From NCBI GenBank assembly GCA_027405735.1, contig JAPEHQ010000002.1, positions 806,001 to 870,000 on the forward strand: a stretch of 64,000 nucleotides of DNA. The letters run 5' to 3'. Positions 1-11,190 of the stretch are shown here, piece after piece (the first letter of the stretch is position 1; the number at the start of each line of letters is the position of its first letter). This DNA is from Mucor racemosus. Lineage: Eukaryota > Mucoromycota > Mucoromycetes > Mucorales > Mucoraceae. The notes beneath the pieces are model-generated. The model was not told where the DNA came from. It did no database searches and saw only the letters and a program-made list of their open reading frames with translations. The position numbers and the translations under genes are program-made.

Positions 1-717
1 TTGTAATGAAATTTCTGATCCTGGTCTTGGTTTTAGCTCAGATGGCTCCAATGTATAATTAAAAGTAGTTTCACCTTGGATATCTAGTCTTTCAACAAGC
101 TGATCTTCATCTACTTCTTCAACTGGCGTCATTGTCTTGTAATTTAAATTTAGTTCATCGTAATACTGCTTCAAGACTTCTTTATTCGATAATGTTGGAG
201 ATGGCATTTGTGTTTTTAATGCAAAAACTCCTCCATATTCAATATCATCATCGCTTGTATCTACTTCATCTTCAATTTCTTCGTTATTTTTCTGATTTAG
301 CATTTGAAACAATTGTTGAGCAGAGACTCGAGTTTTGTTCCTGAAACTTTCGTTTAATACGGCTGTCATATTAGAAGGCAATTCCTTTGAAGATGTGCGA
401 TCAGGAATCTTTGGTAATGGACGAGTCTTGCGAATTGAATCGACATATTTAATATGACTGAATTCTGATGATTTTGAATCGTTTCTTGTTAAATCAATGG
501 TGTTTGAAGTTGGGGGTAAATCTGCAAAATTCTCATCATCATCCTCGTCTTCAGTATCCTCGACATCACCATCATTATCAAAAATTTCATCATCATCCAC
601 GAGTAAAAGACATTGTCTTTGATTAACAATGGTTTTTTCATCATGAACGATGTCCATTCGCTCCAATGGCTTTGTATGGCACTGATGAATTAGCGTTGTC
701 TTATTTTTATTGATCAT
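1..717 (-). CDS. Acidic hypothetical protein, partial (C-terminus cut by window edge)
   Basis: An open frame of 239 codons runs from an ATG at 717 to the left edge with no stop, so the C-terminus is missing. I do not recognise the family. Residues about 35-70 form a strongly acidic stretch (runs of D and E). A second acidic patch lies around residues 150-165. A proline-containing basic segment (RPLPKIPDR) at about 108-116 resembles an SH3-type ligand, which is only a resemblance. Composition is Asp/Glu/Asn/Ser rich with no membrane segment, suggesting an intrinsically disordered cytosolic or nuclear regulator. The frame stays open through AT-rich sequence for more than 700 bases, which is the main evidence that it is coding. 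The Nudix gene lies downstream of its ATG on the same strand. Confidence 0.7.
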   Translation of the reverse strand, partial: MINKNKTTLIHQCHTKPLERMDIVHDEKTIVNQRQCLLLVDDDEIFDNDGDVEDTEDEDDDENFADLPPTSNTIDLTRNDSKSSEFSHIKYVDSIRKTRPLPKIPDRTSSKELPSNMTAVLNESFRNKTRVSAQQLFQMLNQKNNEEIEDEVDTSDDDIEYGGVFALKTQMPSPTLSNKEVLKQYYDELNLNYKTMTPVEEVDEDQLVERLDIQGETTFNYTLEPSELKPRPGSEISLQ

Positions 718-930
718 TTAATGTATTTTATAGTAAACAAGAAGTAAAGAAGAAAAAGACACCAACAAATAGAAATATAAACTTTATGTGTAGTTCAATT
801 ATGTGTACACAGTATCTTTTTTGAACAATAACAAACAAAAAACATTGCTTTTATTCGCATTTTCTCGATGAATATTCCTTTTACAGGCAAGGTAAACAAT
901 TCCAAAAAAGGAAATATTATGCTCATCAAA

Positions 931-1856
931 CTAAACAATCTTTGATTTCAAAGCTTCATATAGTGCTAAGCTTGATAATAGTTTAGCATCTGGTGATAAT
1001 TTCCATGCATCTTCCATGGAAACTAATTTTAAAGTAATGCTTTCTCCCTGATCTCTTAAACCTGTCAATTTTCCTTCCAATTCATCTCTTTGAGATTTTT
1101 CCAATTGCTTAATGCAAACAAATAATCTCAAAAATTCATCTGTAAACGATACATATGAGTACAATATTACTATTTCAATGTAATTTTATTGTACCTGAAC
1201 CACCTGCTGAGGGGTAAACACCTTTCCATTTATCTCCATAGGCTATTTCAGTCATATCCACTAAATCTTCTTCTTTTATTTCAAGGCCTGTTTCTTCTTT
1301 TATTTCTTTGGCTGCTGTTCCTGCAAAATTGCCTGATCCATCCAACATGCCAGCAGGCAATTCAGGAAAACTAAGATGTGGGATAGGAACACGAGGCTGT
1401 AAAGTCAATAAAATTTTATCTTTTTCTCCTTGTGATTTTAGAATAATTAACATGGATACCGCGCCTCCTCTCTATATCAAATAGATAAGTACAAAAATTC
1501 CTCATTTATACATGCGAAAACACAATTACCATAAATACAATTCCTGGCGCATTTTTACCAGTTTCTTTAAAAGATACATCAGCTTTAAATTTAACAAACC
1601 CGACCTTTTTAGAGCCAAAATAGTCGATATTCTGTATATTGATAGAATTGATGTCAAATTCATTTTTTCTTTGCTTTTGCTGTTCCTCAAACGCTTGAAG
1701 CCAGTCCTTGAATGGCTGAAATGCCATCACTTGATTGAATTCATCGGTATCTGAACAACCTTTTACAACAATATCTTGGTTGGCAATAGTGACAGTCGGG
1801 TACATGGTTTTATATAATCGGAGGAATGACTGAAGAGGTAGTGTTAAAAATCGCAT
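931..1856 (-). CDS. Nudix hydrolase, ADP-sugar diphosphatase (NUDT14-like)
   Basis: Three exons (1856-1530, 1471-1195, 1139-931) with GT-AG introns of 58 and 55 nt close in frame to 270 aa. The Nudix helix is visible at residues 164-171 (KEIKEETG), preceded by the ELPAGMLD segment (146-153) typical of ADP-sugar pyrophosphatases of the plant NUDT14 / human NUDT5-NUDT14 type. The exon 2-3 join restores a YPSAGGSDE stretch, and LTGLRDQGE follows in exon 3, both as in that subfamily. The first Glu of the classical Nudix signature is not at its expected place. Members hydrolyse ADP-ribose or ADP-glucose to AMP plus sugar phosphate. The N-terminus (MRFLTLPLQSFLRLYK) is basic and amphipathic and could be a mitochondrial presequence, which I infer only. 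The gene is divergent to the oxidoreductase, with a 1-kb gap between them. Confidence 0.85.
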
Positions 1857-2853
1857 AAAAGAGGGTATTTGTTTCGTGTCTGCAACACTGTTTAACCGTT
1901 GGTAGTTTCTGGTGGAGATTCAATCTTTAGGATGTCATGATGTCGTATAAACTACTATTAATGCAGCGTTTGCTAATGGTGCCGTGATAAAAACACAGGC
2001 AAGGCTATTTCATCATATATCTGTAAGTACTTATTATAGACCACCTAGAGCCGTTTTAATGGCATTGTCACTTTAAAAAACAATGTGCTGGAAATAAAAC
2101 CAGCGAAATAAAAAACGATGGCACAAGAAGTGCATATAGTTTGATATTTCTATCAATTTAACTTGCAAACTTTCTTGAAAAAAAATTATCATTAGATAGA
2201 GCCAGTACTACAAAAACAAATTAATTTATCAGTATTGTAGACATCATGATTTGGTATACATTCTATTTATTTGATTGTTTGTGTGCATCGGTAAAGTATA
2301 AAATTTAAAATTATTAATACAGTCCAAATATAGGATTTGTAAGCTAAAAATTAAAACACGACTTTTGGTATTGAGATCCCTTAAGCTATATAATTCGCTA
2401 ATCGCTTGACAGCTCAAATGTGTATAACGTCAAAAATTTCAGTAGCTTGCCTGCACTATCGCTGATATCATAACAACGAAAAAGAAAAAGAAAAAAAAAA
2501 CTAGAGACTGGCCAAACAAACCCATTCCAACGAAAACCTAGTCTGAAATAAATGTCTTGAATATTAAATTCACACCTGATCTATGGCAATAATGATAGTG
2601 TATTGCATCCTTAAGTCTAGTTATTCCAAGTATGGATTTATAAGCTATCAGCTGTCATATCGTCTTTTTAAATTCTTCGTTTATCATTTAGCAAATATTT
2701 TCAGCTTGCTGAATAATCCAAATGCTTTATACATGCATTCAATGTTAAACCTCAGATGTCTCAGTTTCTTTTTTGAAAGGTATATAAAAGGCTTCTTTTT
2801 TTCTTGTCAATTCTAATCACTATTCAATTCTAGTTATATCAATTTCTACTACA
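1857..2853. other. Intergenic region between divergent Nudix and oxidoreductase genes
   Basis: About 1 kb of AT-rich DNA with no convincing gene. The open frame at 2583-2816 has no domain and runs over the oxidoreductase TATA box, so it is not called. The region must contain both promoters. Confidence 0.6.
2781..2790 (+). promoter_or_regulatory. TATA box of the oxidoreductase gene
   Basis: A canonical TATATAAAAG lies 64-73 bp upstream of the ATG at 2854, followed by a pyrimidine-rich stretch (CTTCTTTTTTTCTTG) suited to fungal transcription starts. No other gene in the window has as clean a TATA, which fits an inducible or strongly expressed gene. Confidence 0.65.
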
Positions 2854-3903
2854 ATGGTTGCCAACAAACAAGTTATTTTTACTAGCATTCCTGCTACTTT
2901 CCCTGTCGCTGATGAGAACATGAAAATCAAGGAATCTACCATCGATTTAGATGCTGAGCTTCCCAAAGGTGATTTCATTTTAAAAACTCTCGAGATTTCC
3001 GTTGATCCTTATATGAGAGGCCGTATGCGTGATCCCTCTATCGAGTCTTATGCTCCTGCATTCGCTGTTAATGAACCTATGACTGGTGATACCATGTCTG
3101 TCGTGGTCAAATCTAACAACCCCGATTATAAGGTTGATGATCTTGTTTATGGTCGTACTGGTCAAGGTATCTTTAAAGAATATGTTCAGGTTAATGCTCA
3201 ATATGCAAAGAATGCGTATGTTGTTCGTAATGACGCAAAGACCAATGGCCTTCCTCTCAGTCATTATGTTGGTGTCCTTGCCATGCCTGGTATGACCGCA
3301 TACTACGGTCTTAATAAGATTGGTAAGCCCAAGAAGGGTGAAACTCTTTACGTCAGTGCTGCTGCTGGTGCTGTTGGTCAATTGGTCGGTCAATTTGGTA
3401 AAGCTCTCGGTTTATATGTTGTTGGCTCTGCTGGTAGCGATGAAAAGATTGAATATCTCAAATCTATTGGTTTTGATGCTGCTTTCAACTACAAGAATGG
3501 TGATATTGAGGAAAATTTGAGAAAGCATTGTCCCAAGGGTATCGATGTCTATTTCGAAGGTGTTGGTGGTAAAATGCTTGATGCTGTCTTGGCTGTTGCC
3601 AATAACTTTGCTCGTATCATTGCTTGTGGTATGATTTCCCAATATAATCGCGAAAAGCCTGAACCTTTGTACAACAGTATGTACATTGTCACCAAGAGAA
3701 TTCAACTCGATGGTTTTATTATTATGGATCATATGGACTTTGAAGAAACATTCCTCAAGGATGTAACTCCTTTGTTAGTCAATGGTCAAGTAAAATACAA
3801 GGAAGATATCGTTAACGGTATCGAAAACACCCCTCAAGCTCTTATTGATGTCTTGCGTGGTAAAAACTTTGGCAAGATGGTTGTTCATGTTGCTGATTTG
3901 TAA
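2854..3903 (+). CDS. NADP-dependent MDR-family oxidoreductase (alkenal/enone reductase type)
   Basis: Intronless 349-aa gene. It matches the medium-chain dehydrogenase/reductase branch that includes alkenal double-bond reductases, leukotriene B4 12-hydroxydehydrogenase/prostaglandin reductase and bacterial CurA/YncB. Visible marks are the SVDPYMRGRM segment near residues 50-60, and the Rossmann glycine-rich AAAGAVGQLVGQFGK near 168-182 followed by GSAGSDEKIEYLK. The catalytic-zinc cysteines of alcohol dehydrogenases are absent, as expected for this branch. Members reduce activated C=C bonds of reactive aldehydes or enones with NADPH in the cytosol; the substrate here cannot be told. Codon choice is more biased than in neighbours (many GGT, GCT, AAG), suggesting high expression. 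A polyadenylation-like AATAAA is at 3944-3949. Confidence 0.9.
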   Translation: MVANKQVIFTSIPATFPVADENMKIKESTIDLDAELPKGDFILKTLEISVDPYMRGRMRDPSIESYAPAFAVNEPMTGDTMSVVVKSNNPDYKVDDLVYGRTGQGIFKEYVQVNAQYAKNAYVVRNDAKTNGLPLSHYVGVLAMPGMTAYYGLNKIGKPKKGETLYVSAAAGAVGQLVGQFGKALGLYVVGSAGSDEKIEYLKSIGFDAAFNYKNGDIEENLRKHCPKGIDVYFEGVGGKMLDAVLAVANNFARIIACGMISQYNREKPEPLYNSMYIVTKRIQLDGFIIMDHMDFEETFLKDVTPLLVNGQVKYKEDIVNGIENTPQALIDVLRGKNFGKMVVHVADL

Positions 3904-5763
3904 AATTTAAACAATATATCATTTTCTTTTGCATCGTGCGTTAAATAAACAATAATTTCTTATTTCTAAAGCTGTTTGCTCATATATGATTACCATTTTA
4001 ATGATATAACTTGAGACATCTATTGTTTCTTTCATGGTGTAATGGGCAGATTTTATGCTAAAGAATCTTGTACACCTTTTGCCAAAATGCAAACAGTGTC
4101 GTGCTTCTCAAAAAAAAAAAAAAAAAAAATATGCTGCATAAACAGCAAAGGGCGGTTTTCTTGCAGTATTTTCAGATGAATATTTTATTTTGTAGGCTTT
4201 ATGAAACCATTGGACTCCCTACCATTCTCTTTATTTTTGAAAATTGGCAAATACAATTAAAAGTATTCCAATAAAAAGAGATACGCGCAGTATTAACTAT
4301 TTTGATCTTTGCATACATTTTTTTCTACAACTGAATTTTTCGAGTAATTCAGTATCTGCTGTCAAACTATCAGAACTAAATAGATAGAGCTCATTAGCAA
4401 CATTGAACGTTTCTATGGTTATTTTTTTGATCACGGGATTATTTTCGATAAGCTGCACTATATCATGGGTTCTAGTTACTAATCTAGCAAAGTCGATTGA
4501 TACCAAACAAACATCCTGCTTTAACTGATTTCAAATATGTCAACATGCCTATAGGCTACAGCGAATTAAAATTAAATGGTAAATATGATCTTTTAGAGTT
4601 TGCATATTTTTTATTTATATTCTATTTTTCCAGGTCGATGTTTGAAAGGCCACATATTTACCGGACAATTACCAGATAACTACCGGACAACCACCGGACA
4701 ACTACCGGATGAATACCAGATCGGCGTTCAAACAGCATTGAGAGTTATCTCTGTAAAGTCTATGAAATAAAAGAGTATCTTCAATGGTCTACAAAAAAAT
4801 AAACTCATCTAAAAATTAAATTCCATTCATCCAAAAATACTGTAAGAAAATCGCTTTTTGCTGTATATGCGACATGTTTTTTTTTTGAAAAGTACAATAC
4901 CATTTCGCTCAATTGTGCGACACTGTTTTCTTAAATAGTACAACGCTTTAATTTTTTTTTCTTGCGACATCATTTTGGCAAAAGATGTGTATGCAGCTAA
5001 TCTATTTAACTACAGCTTCAATCAAGGTCTTGTAACCAAGCACGTATCTGTCAATACATACAAGCTCAAAAAACTTTATGTTTTAAGAAAATATAACTGT
5101 TTATTCTTGTTTCACCAGATTTTGCATAAATGAATACTTTAAAGAGCGCATTTATTGTAGTAAAACATGCCAAACAAACAATCGCAATTGATAGGTTTGA
5201 TCTTATGCAGGTTCACCAATTTTATTAATATATTTATCTTGGGTTTACCATTCATTTTAATTAATTATAATTACATATGTATAATATTTCAGCCGAATGT
5301 TTCCTCAATTTGAGTGCGCTTGAATACCATTTTTCACATGGTTCGAGTTTTTTGTTTTTGATTATATCTGATTACACTGATAGTATTGGGATGAGAACAA
5401 AACGCTTGAACAAGTAGCAAACCCGTAGTTCTATAGTAATTACAGAAATGGTAATATTCATAAATCATAAATTTGTATAGCTAATCCTGCAATCGGTAAA
5501 AATGCTTTGATCAAAGATCAGAAAATCGGCTGATTTGGGTTTTTTATGGGGTTTTTATTTAATAAGACAAAGTTATATATATAAGAAAAAGAAAGAATAA
5601 TAAAAAAAGGTTTAAGCAGGTCGAATTTCTATGATTTTTTTTTAAAAGAGTTGATTTTTTTTTTTTTGGTGTTGGATACGATTTTTCTGGTTTTTTTTTT
5701 TGGTTGTATATTTAAGTGTGAGTTTTTTTCAGATTGGGAGTATAATTTGATTATAGATGAAAA
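3904..5763. other. Intergenic, low-complexity region
   Basis: 1.86 kb between the oxidoreductase and LARP1 genes, containing an A-run near 4111-4128, several T-runs at 5640-5710 and the small spliced candidate described separately at 4545-4770. A minus-strand frame at 4297-4506 has no recognisable domain and lacks an ATG start. Confidence 0.5.
4545..4770 (+). CDS. Possible small two-exon gene or gene relic with repeated TGQLPD motif
   Basis: Exons 4545-4578 and 4634-4770 are separated by a 55-nt intron with a GTAAAT donor and a TTTTTCCAG acceptor, the same size as introns of the real genes here. Spliced, they give 56 residues ending in TAA. The upstream frame is open further, to about 4488, so the ATG is not certain. 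Exon 2 contains a short duplication (TGQLPDNYRTTTGQLPDEY) made by 11-bp ACCGGACAACT-like repeats at about 4659-4712. I recognise no family. It may be the remains of a larger gene, since the coding potential stops abruptly upstream. Confidence 0.3.
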
Positions 5764-8340
5764 TTAAGCAGTTGTTGTAGCAGCAGCGGCAGCGACACCA
5801 GAAGGACCACTAACACTTCCTCTAGCCTTCTATAAAAACAAAACAAATGTAAATATGAAATGCAATGATATATCAAAACTTAAAAACTTACACCGTGGAA
5901 AGGAACCTTATAGGTTTCATCAGCTTCAGATTTGGGAGCTTCGGCATTTCTGAAATCTTCAACAGACTTGTATTTTGATAATAATTGAGTCAATTGTTCG
6001 TTAATCTTGAGATCTCTCTTCTTTTTATCCTTGCGGTAATAAGTATATGCCCAGAACTTTTCAAGACCATAAAGATGCCCTCTTTCATAATCAGCCAATG
6101 TTAATTCTTCGAAATCTTCAAAGAGCTCCTTACGATAACGCTTCTCAAGACCATAAGAATAGAAGCGGAAAAGACATTCCAAACCATATCTATAAATGGA
6201 AAGATGATTAAGATAAACTTTAAATATGATCCTATTACTACCGGTTTACCTGTAATTTTGGTTGGCATCCTCAACTGCTAATCTCTTGAATTCGTTATAC
6301 ATACGCTTGTTGAAGTGATCACGCAAGAAATGAGACCAGAAACGGAACAATGTGTTCATTTCTTGAGAATGACCAACACCTAATTGCTTACGTTCTCTTA
6401 ATGCCTTGGCATGATACTTGTAGTATTTGTGTTGAACGAAACCCTTCTCACGCAATAATTCATGGCTGGGATGTTGGAAGTTACCGAAAGAGTGGGCCAT
6501 ATCCATAGATCTGGAAAGCATACCTTCAGCAGCAGGGGACTTACCGTAACTAGTAGATAACAAATCATTGGGGTTATAGTGGTAAGCTTGATCACTCAAT
6601 ACCCAACCAACATGACCTTGATCGTTAGTCTTGGTAGGAGTAGTACCAAAGAAGGCAGAACTAGGAAGAGATTCAGGACGGACAGCATAGAAACGAGGAG
6701 TAGTCTTATCGTTCTTCTTAATAGGTTTAGCGGTAATAGTAGTGCTAGAGAATTGAGCACCGACTTGTTCGCCATGTTGATGTTCACGATGCTTCAATTG
6801 ATCAAATTGATCCTTACCAACAGATCCAACCTTGGCAGTAGTTTGCTTGGAACTACCGAGACCAGACTCATATTGATAGAGACCTTCATTGATCATATCA
6901 GAGATATCTTCATTGATCTTTGCACGGTTGAAATTGGTATGAGAGCGATCAGTCTTGCGTTGGGTAACAATCATGATACGAGCAACAGTCTCATCATCCA
7001 TTTCAAGATCATCATCTTCCTCATCTTCCTCATCAGAAAGGTAATATTTCTTTACTGTATCATTACGACGACCATCAATAAAGTCATCATCCTCATCGAA
7101 ATCAAATAAATCATCTTCTTCCTTTTGTTGAGGTTTGGCTACAGACTTGCGATTTTCAGTCAACTTGGGAACAACAGCAGGTAATAAAGTAGTACCAGCT
7201 AAAGAAGCTAATGTAGGTTGAGGATTAGCGGGAGCATTCTGTTTTGCGACCTCAGCGGCAGTAGTAGTTGCTTTGGGAATAGAAGGATTAACAGGAGCAG
7301 GACCGGGAATAACAGCGGGCATGAGCCAGGTCTCCCAACCCTCTCTCTTACGCAACTTGTCGCCCTTCACTTCAAGAATTTGACTATTATCCAAAGCTTC
7401 ACGAATCAAATCAATATCAGTAGTTAATCCCTTAACACGATTAAAGTTGGCGATAAAGCTTAAATCAACAAAACCATTTGAATCCATTTGTTGGCGCAAG
7501 AATACATCCTTACATAAATTATCAATACTGAAGTAATATTCACTGTATTAGAATTAAAAAAATTTTCGAGGTAAGCAAGAAAAAAAAAATTTTTTTTTTA
7601 ATAGGTTAGTTTTAATCATCTTTCAAAAAAATGGATCAAATAAAAGATATAAAACTTACATTTGTTGCATGATATATGTCTTGAGAGTATCAGCATCAAC
7701 GTTAACAAAAGCTGGGACCTTACGTTGACCGCTACGATATGAATTCTTGGGACGAACTGAACGAGATTTAGGCTTCTTTTCTTCATCTTTGACAGGCTTG
7801 TTCTCCTTGTCTTTACTAGCTGAAGCAGTAGAGCTATTGGGAGTGGTTGTTTCCTTTGACTTGGATCCTCTACGTGGTGTACTGTTGGTCTTTTTGTTAG
7901 TGCGACCTTCACCATTTGAACGACGACTAGTTCTACGAGGAGATGAACGAGAAGCAGATGATGAAGCATGGACAATGGTAGGTGTGAAAGGTTTCCATTG
8001 TCCCTTACTCTTTACTTTAGGTGCAGCAAATTTATCTTTATCGCTTTCATCAGCATTGCTGGTCTCTGAAACGGCATCCTTGGGTGCTGGCCAGTCTAAA
8101 TTTGACATAATTGATGAGATGTTTCGAGTGCAAATGTCAAATGATTTGACATTGATTCTTACCTGCAGCAACTTCAATGATCTCGGAAGATATTTTCTCT
8201 GTTACTTCAACTTTCCAAGCACTCTTTTCAGGAATAGGAGCAGGAATTGATTGCTTTTCTTGCTGTTGTTGTTGTTGTTGTTGTTGTTCAGTGGAAGGTT
8301 GCTCTTCCTTTGAAACTGGTTTATCGTTGTTGTTTTCCAT
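5764..8340 (-). CDS. LARP1: La-related protein 1 (LARP1) with La motif and DM15 repeats
   Basis: Five exons (8340-8163, 8095-7660, 7542-6250, 6189-5892, 5829-5764) give 756 aa with all junctions in phase. Exon 1 holds a nine-residue polyQ tract. Exon 2 starts with the WPAPKDA motif and is Ser/Arg/Lys-rich and disordered. The La motif spans about residues 190-275: the exon 2/3 junction creates [15 protein letters not shown], and [12 protein letters not shown] and GWETWLMP follow. The DM15 region (about 545-700) shows repeated [13 protein letters not shown] / [13 protein letters not shown] / FWAYTYYR helices. LARP1 binds 5' TOP mRNAs, the DM15 module recognising the cap and first pyrimidines, under TOR control in the cytoplasm. 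An acidic [12 protein letters not shown] stretch lies between the domains. The last exon is a short Gly/Ala/Thr tail. Confidence 0.93.
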
Positions 8341-9886
8341 AACCTACTTTTACTCTAAATTAAGAGGAGAAATAATTACAAAATATAAGTATGAGATAGC
8401 TGAAATAAAAGGAATAAAATAGAACTTTGGATGTAGATATTTAACTTGTTTAAAAGGAGTTTATAAAAGGAAAGAATCTGTTGGTAATACAAATAGTACT
8501 TACCACGTCAAACTTATATCCTTTCCTTTGAATGAAAAAAAATCCTCATGTGTGGTGGCTTATTAGAAGAAAAAAAGTTTCAGTTTTTTTTTTTTTGTAA
8601 TCAAATTTTGGGTAAGGGGATCATGTAATTGATATGGTAAAATCCATAGTTGTATTGTTAACATGGTTGTAGTATTTTAAATTACGAAATTTATCAGATC
8701 TTTGGGAATTTCGATAATATGTCAAGATCAACGTCTCTGTAAAATGAATTGAGTTCATGCCACATTTTTGACATTTGACAAATTTCTTGGATTTCATTGG
8801 GTCACAGATCTTTCCAACTTTCAGTCGCTCGATAGTGTGCCCGTATAAGATGTGAATTTTGTTTGGCCCTTTGTAAACGGGGGTGGCATTCAATCATTGT
8901 TGTGAAATACCCACGTCAAAATATTCCTGTTGGCCAATTACCAGCCATTCAAAACAGGCAAAATGGCCTTCGCATTTTCATAAAATTCATATAATGAGTC
9001 ATACACTTTGTTTCGGTAGTAGAAAAATATGTCTGGAACGGGCTTATATAATGTGTAGATCAGTTTAAGGATATTTGTCGAAATGCTTAAAAATGAAATC
9101 GATTCGTATCGCACTACAGCAAGATTTCTTAAAGGAACTGAGCGTATCCTGATCTCAGCATATTGGCTTGAAGCATCACCAATGTGTATTGCTTTTTCTT
9201 CTTCTGTCTGTGGTATAAAAGTGAGTTTCAAATGCATGTAAAACATTGTTTTGAATCAATATCATTGATACCTTCCCCTTGATTCACTCTATATCTGCTC
9301 TTAAGAAATCAATGCATGCACTTTAATAATGCTCAATAATATAATTGGCACTAATGCTTTCAAATACCAACATTGTTAACGTTGATTAAGCTTGTGCCTT
9401 TAACAGTGCGTCGTACAGCTTGATACGTATATAATCGAAATAAAAACAATTTGCCTCAAGTAAGCCAATAGTTTGGGCGCCTTGCTTCTCATTAAATAAA
9501 TCATTAACCAAATTAATCAATTAAAGTAGCTTCTATATATATATATATATTAAGTATTTATCTAAGTTGTTTTTACGACAGCATGTTATTGCCGAGCTAC
9601 CCATGACTTGAAAGCTTGCTTACGCTTTTGTTGTACTGTATCAATTCTATATATGTTTTATAGCCGTTGCATCGAGTTCTTTTTGTCGATGGAAATCTTA
9701 TAAGCATCAAAAAATATGCTCAAGCTACCTCAGGGTATCATTGATATTTAACTGTATGACATGTGACCTACTCAAAAATGAACTATCAGTTATAGTATTT
9801 ATTACTACAAAATATGTAGGATTTAATCACAAAGCGCTAGTTAATCCAATGAATGTGTAATATCTCATAAAAGTGAAAATTTTGTT
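8341..9886. other. Intergenic region with two weak minus-strand frames
   Basis: Upstream of LARP1 the DNA is AT-rich with T-runs at 8582-8597 and an AT dinucleotide run near 9535-9551. The only coding-like signals are the frames at 8938-9246 and 8621-8893, listed separately. At 9860-9886 a degenerate R1 repeat end begins, just outside the palindrome. Confidence 0.5.
8621..9246 (-). pseudogene. Hypothetical gene or relic in two frames
   Basis: Two minus-strand open frames follow each other: 9246-8938 (102 aa, starts with ATG) and 8893-8621 (90 aa). The second contains FVKCQKCGMN, a single CxxC pair that could be half a zinc site. I looked for a GT-AG intron joining them. The donor at 8941 (TG|GTAATT) has no acceptor in the right phase, so either an exon is missed or the gene is broken. 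No family is recognised. Confidence 0.25.
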
Positions 9887-11190
9887 GCTTTTCCTTAAAA
9901 ACTGGTTCCGACTTTTCATTCCTGCCCAACTTTTTTTACCACTTAATGATACCAAGAAAAAATTATATGCCAATGTACCTGAGATGTTCAACTTTAATCC
10001 AAAAACGCGTTTCCGAAAATATCCTATCTCTAGCAGTTGGTATAATTTTTTTAGTGCTAATGTTTCAGATTTCTACCCTTAATTCACTGCTAAAGTTGAA
10101 AACTTTAAGCCTAAATATCTCTGCAAATCATTAAGCTATACTAACAGTTTTTAATAATAAAACTTACTTGTTTTGAAGTACTCTATAACATGTTTAAGTA
10201 TAAAAAAATTCTGAGCACTTTTTTCTCAAACCCTTTTTTTTTTTTACCTTTTTGTAGTAGATTACAAAATATTCGATATATGGAGCAGCATTGTTTTTAC
10301 ACCCATTTTGTAAACATGGCAGAGTTCTATCGGATGCAATTAAGTTCATTTTAAAATATTGATTTTTCGTGGAGGTATCCTCAAAAATGTGTATAAAAAA
10401 ATACTTTCGCTTCTAGCTTCAATTTTCCCCTTATATACCCTCATCCCAAATTCTGAAACTGAAAATTTTTTGACAAAAATCTCGTTTTCTCTACGAAAAA
10501 TGTATCTAAAAGATTAAGTATTGGCTAGATCTATAGATAATTTTACTCTTCATCCTTGCAATTACTTACATCTGAAACATGCTTATAAAAAGTGATGCGT
10601 ATCTTCAAAAAAACCCCAAAACTTTCAATTGCATTTTACGCAAATTTTAATGTGAAGCATTTGTCTTCATTTTGTTTAGGTGGATGCAAAACTCAAAACT
10701 ATACAGAAAACATTTAATGCACTAGGTCCGCTCACTTTGCAGTTCATGAACTATTAAACGATTTTGTTTTTATTATCATTTTTTGACCGATTTTACGAAT
10801 CAATTTTTTGACTCAGTTATCATAAGCTGTGAGCACTAATATGAACTATTATTTTGATTTTCTCGACAAAGAATCAATATTTTTTGTTGAAACAAAAATG
10901 ACAGAGTAGCTTTCAATTGGATCTACTATATAGTTTTGTGAATTCAAAAAAAAATAACTTTTCAATTTACTAGATGCTCAATTTTTACAATCATAAAAAC
11001 CGACGACAAAAGCTTTATCTCGGCGAATTTTGAACCTAATAGCTTTCAATCAACTCTACATGAGTGTAATAATCCAGTTACATTATATAATAAGCAAATC
11101 ACATATATAAATAACAATCAAGAACAGATCAATTGCACATAAATGAGTTTATCTGTTCTTTCCTTCCCTTTACATATTTTTCATAACCAC
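9887..11190 (+). repeat. R1 module, palindrome left arm
   Basis: 1.3 kb of AT-rich non-coding repeat. Related copies lie at 21619-22920 (inverted, arm mate), 34975-36600 (same strand) and 57990-59560 (opposite strand), with far more diverged ones near 42450-43650 and 52000-52450. It holds no gene-like frame. It carries recurrent short motifs of the form TCTCNACGAAA (for example at about 10485-10502 and 10367-10380 in reverse) and ends near an AGAACAGAT...ATCTGTTCT imperfect palindrome at 11122-11160. Confidence 0.8.

Noticed and set aside
132..344. 70-codon plus-strand frame
   Set aside because: It is the opposite strand of the acidic protein gene, which is open for 239 codons there.
2980..3732. 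Minus-strand frames of 137 and 106 codons under the oxidoreductase
   Set aside because: Shadows of a clearly conserved 349-aa gene; composition is typical of antisense reading.
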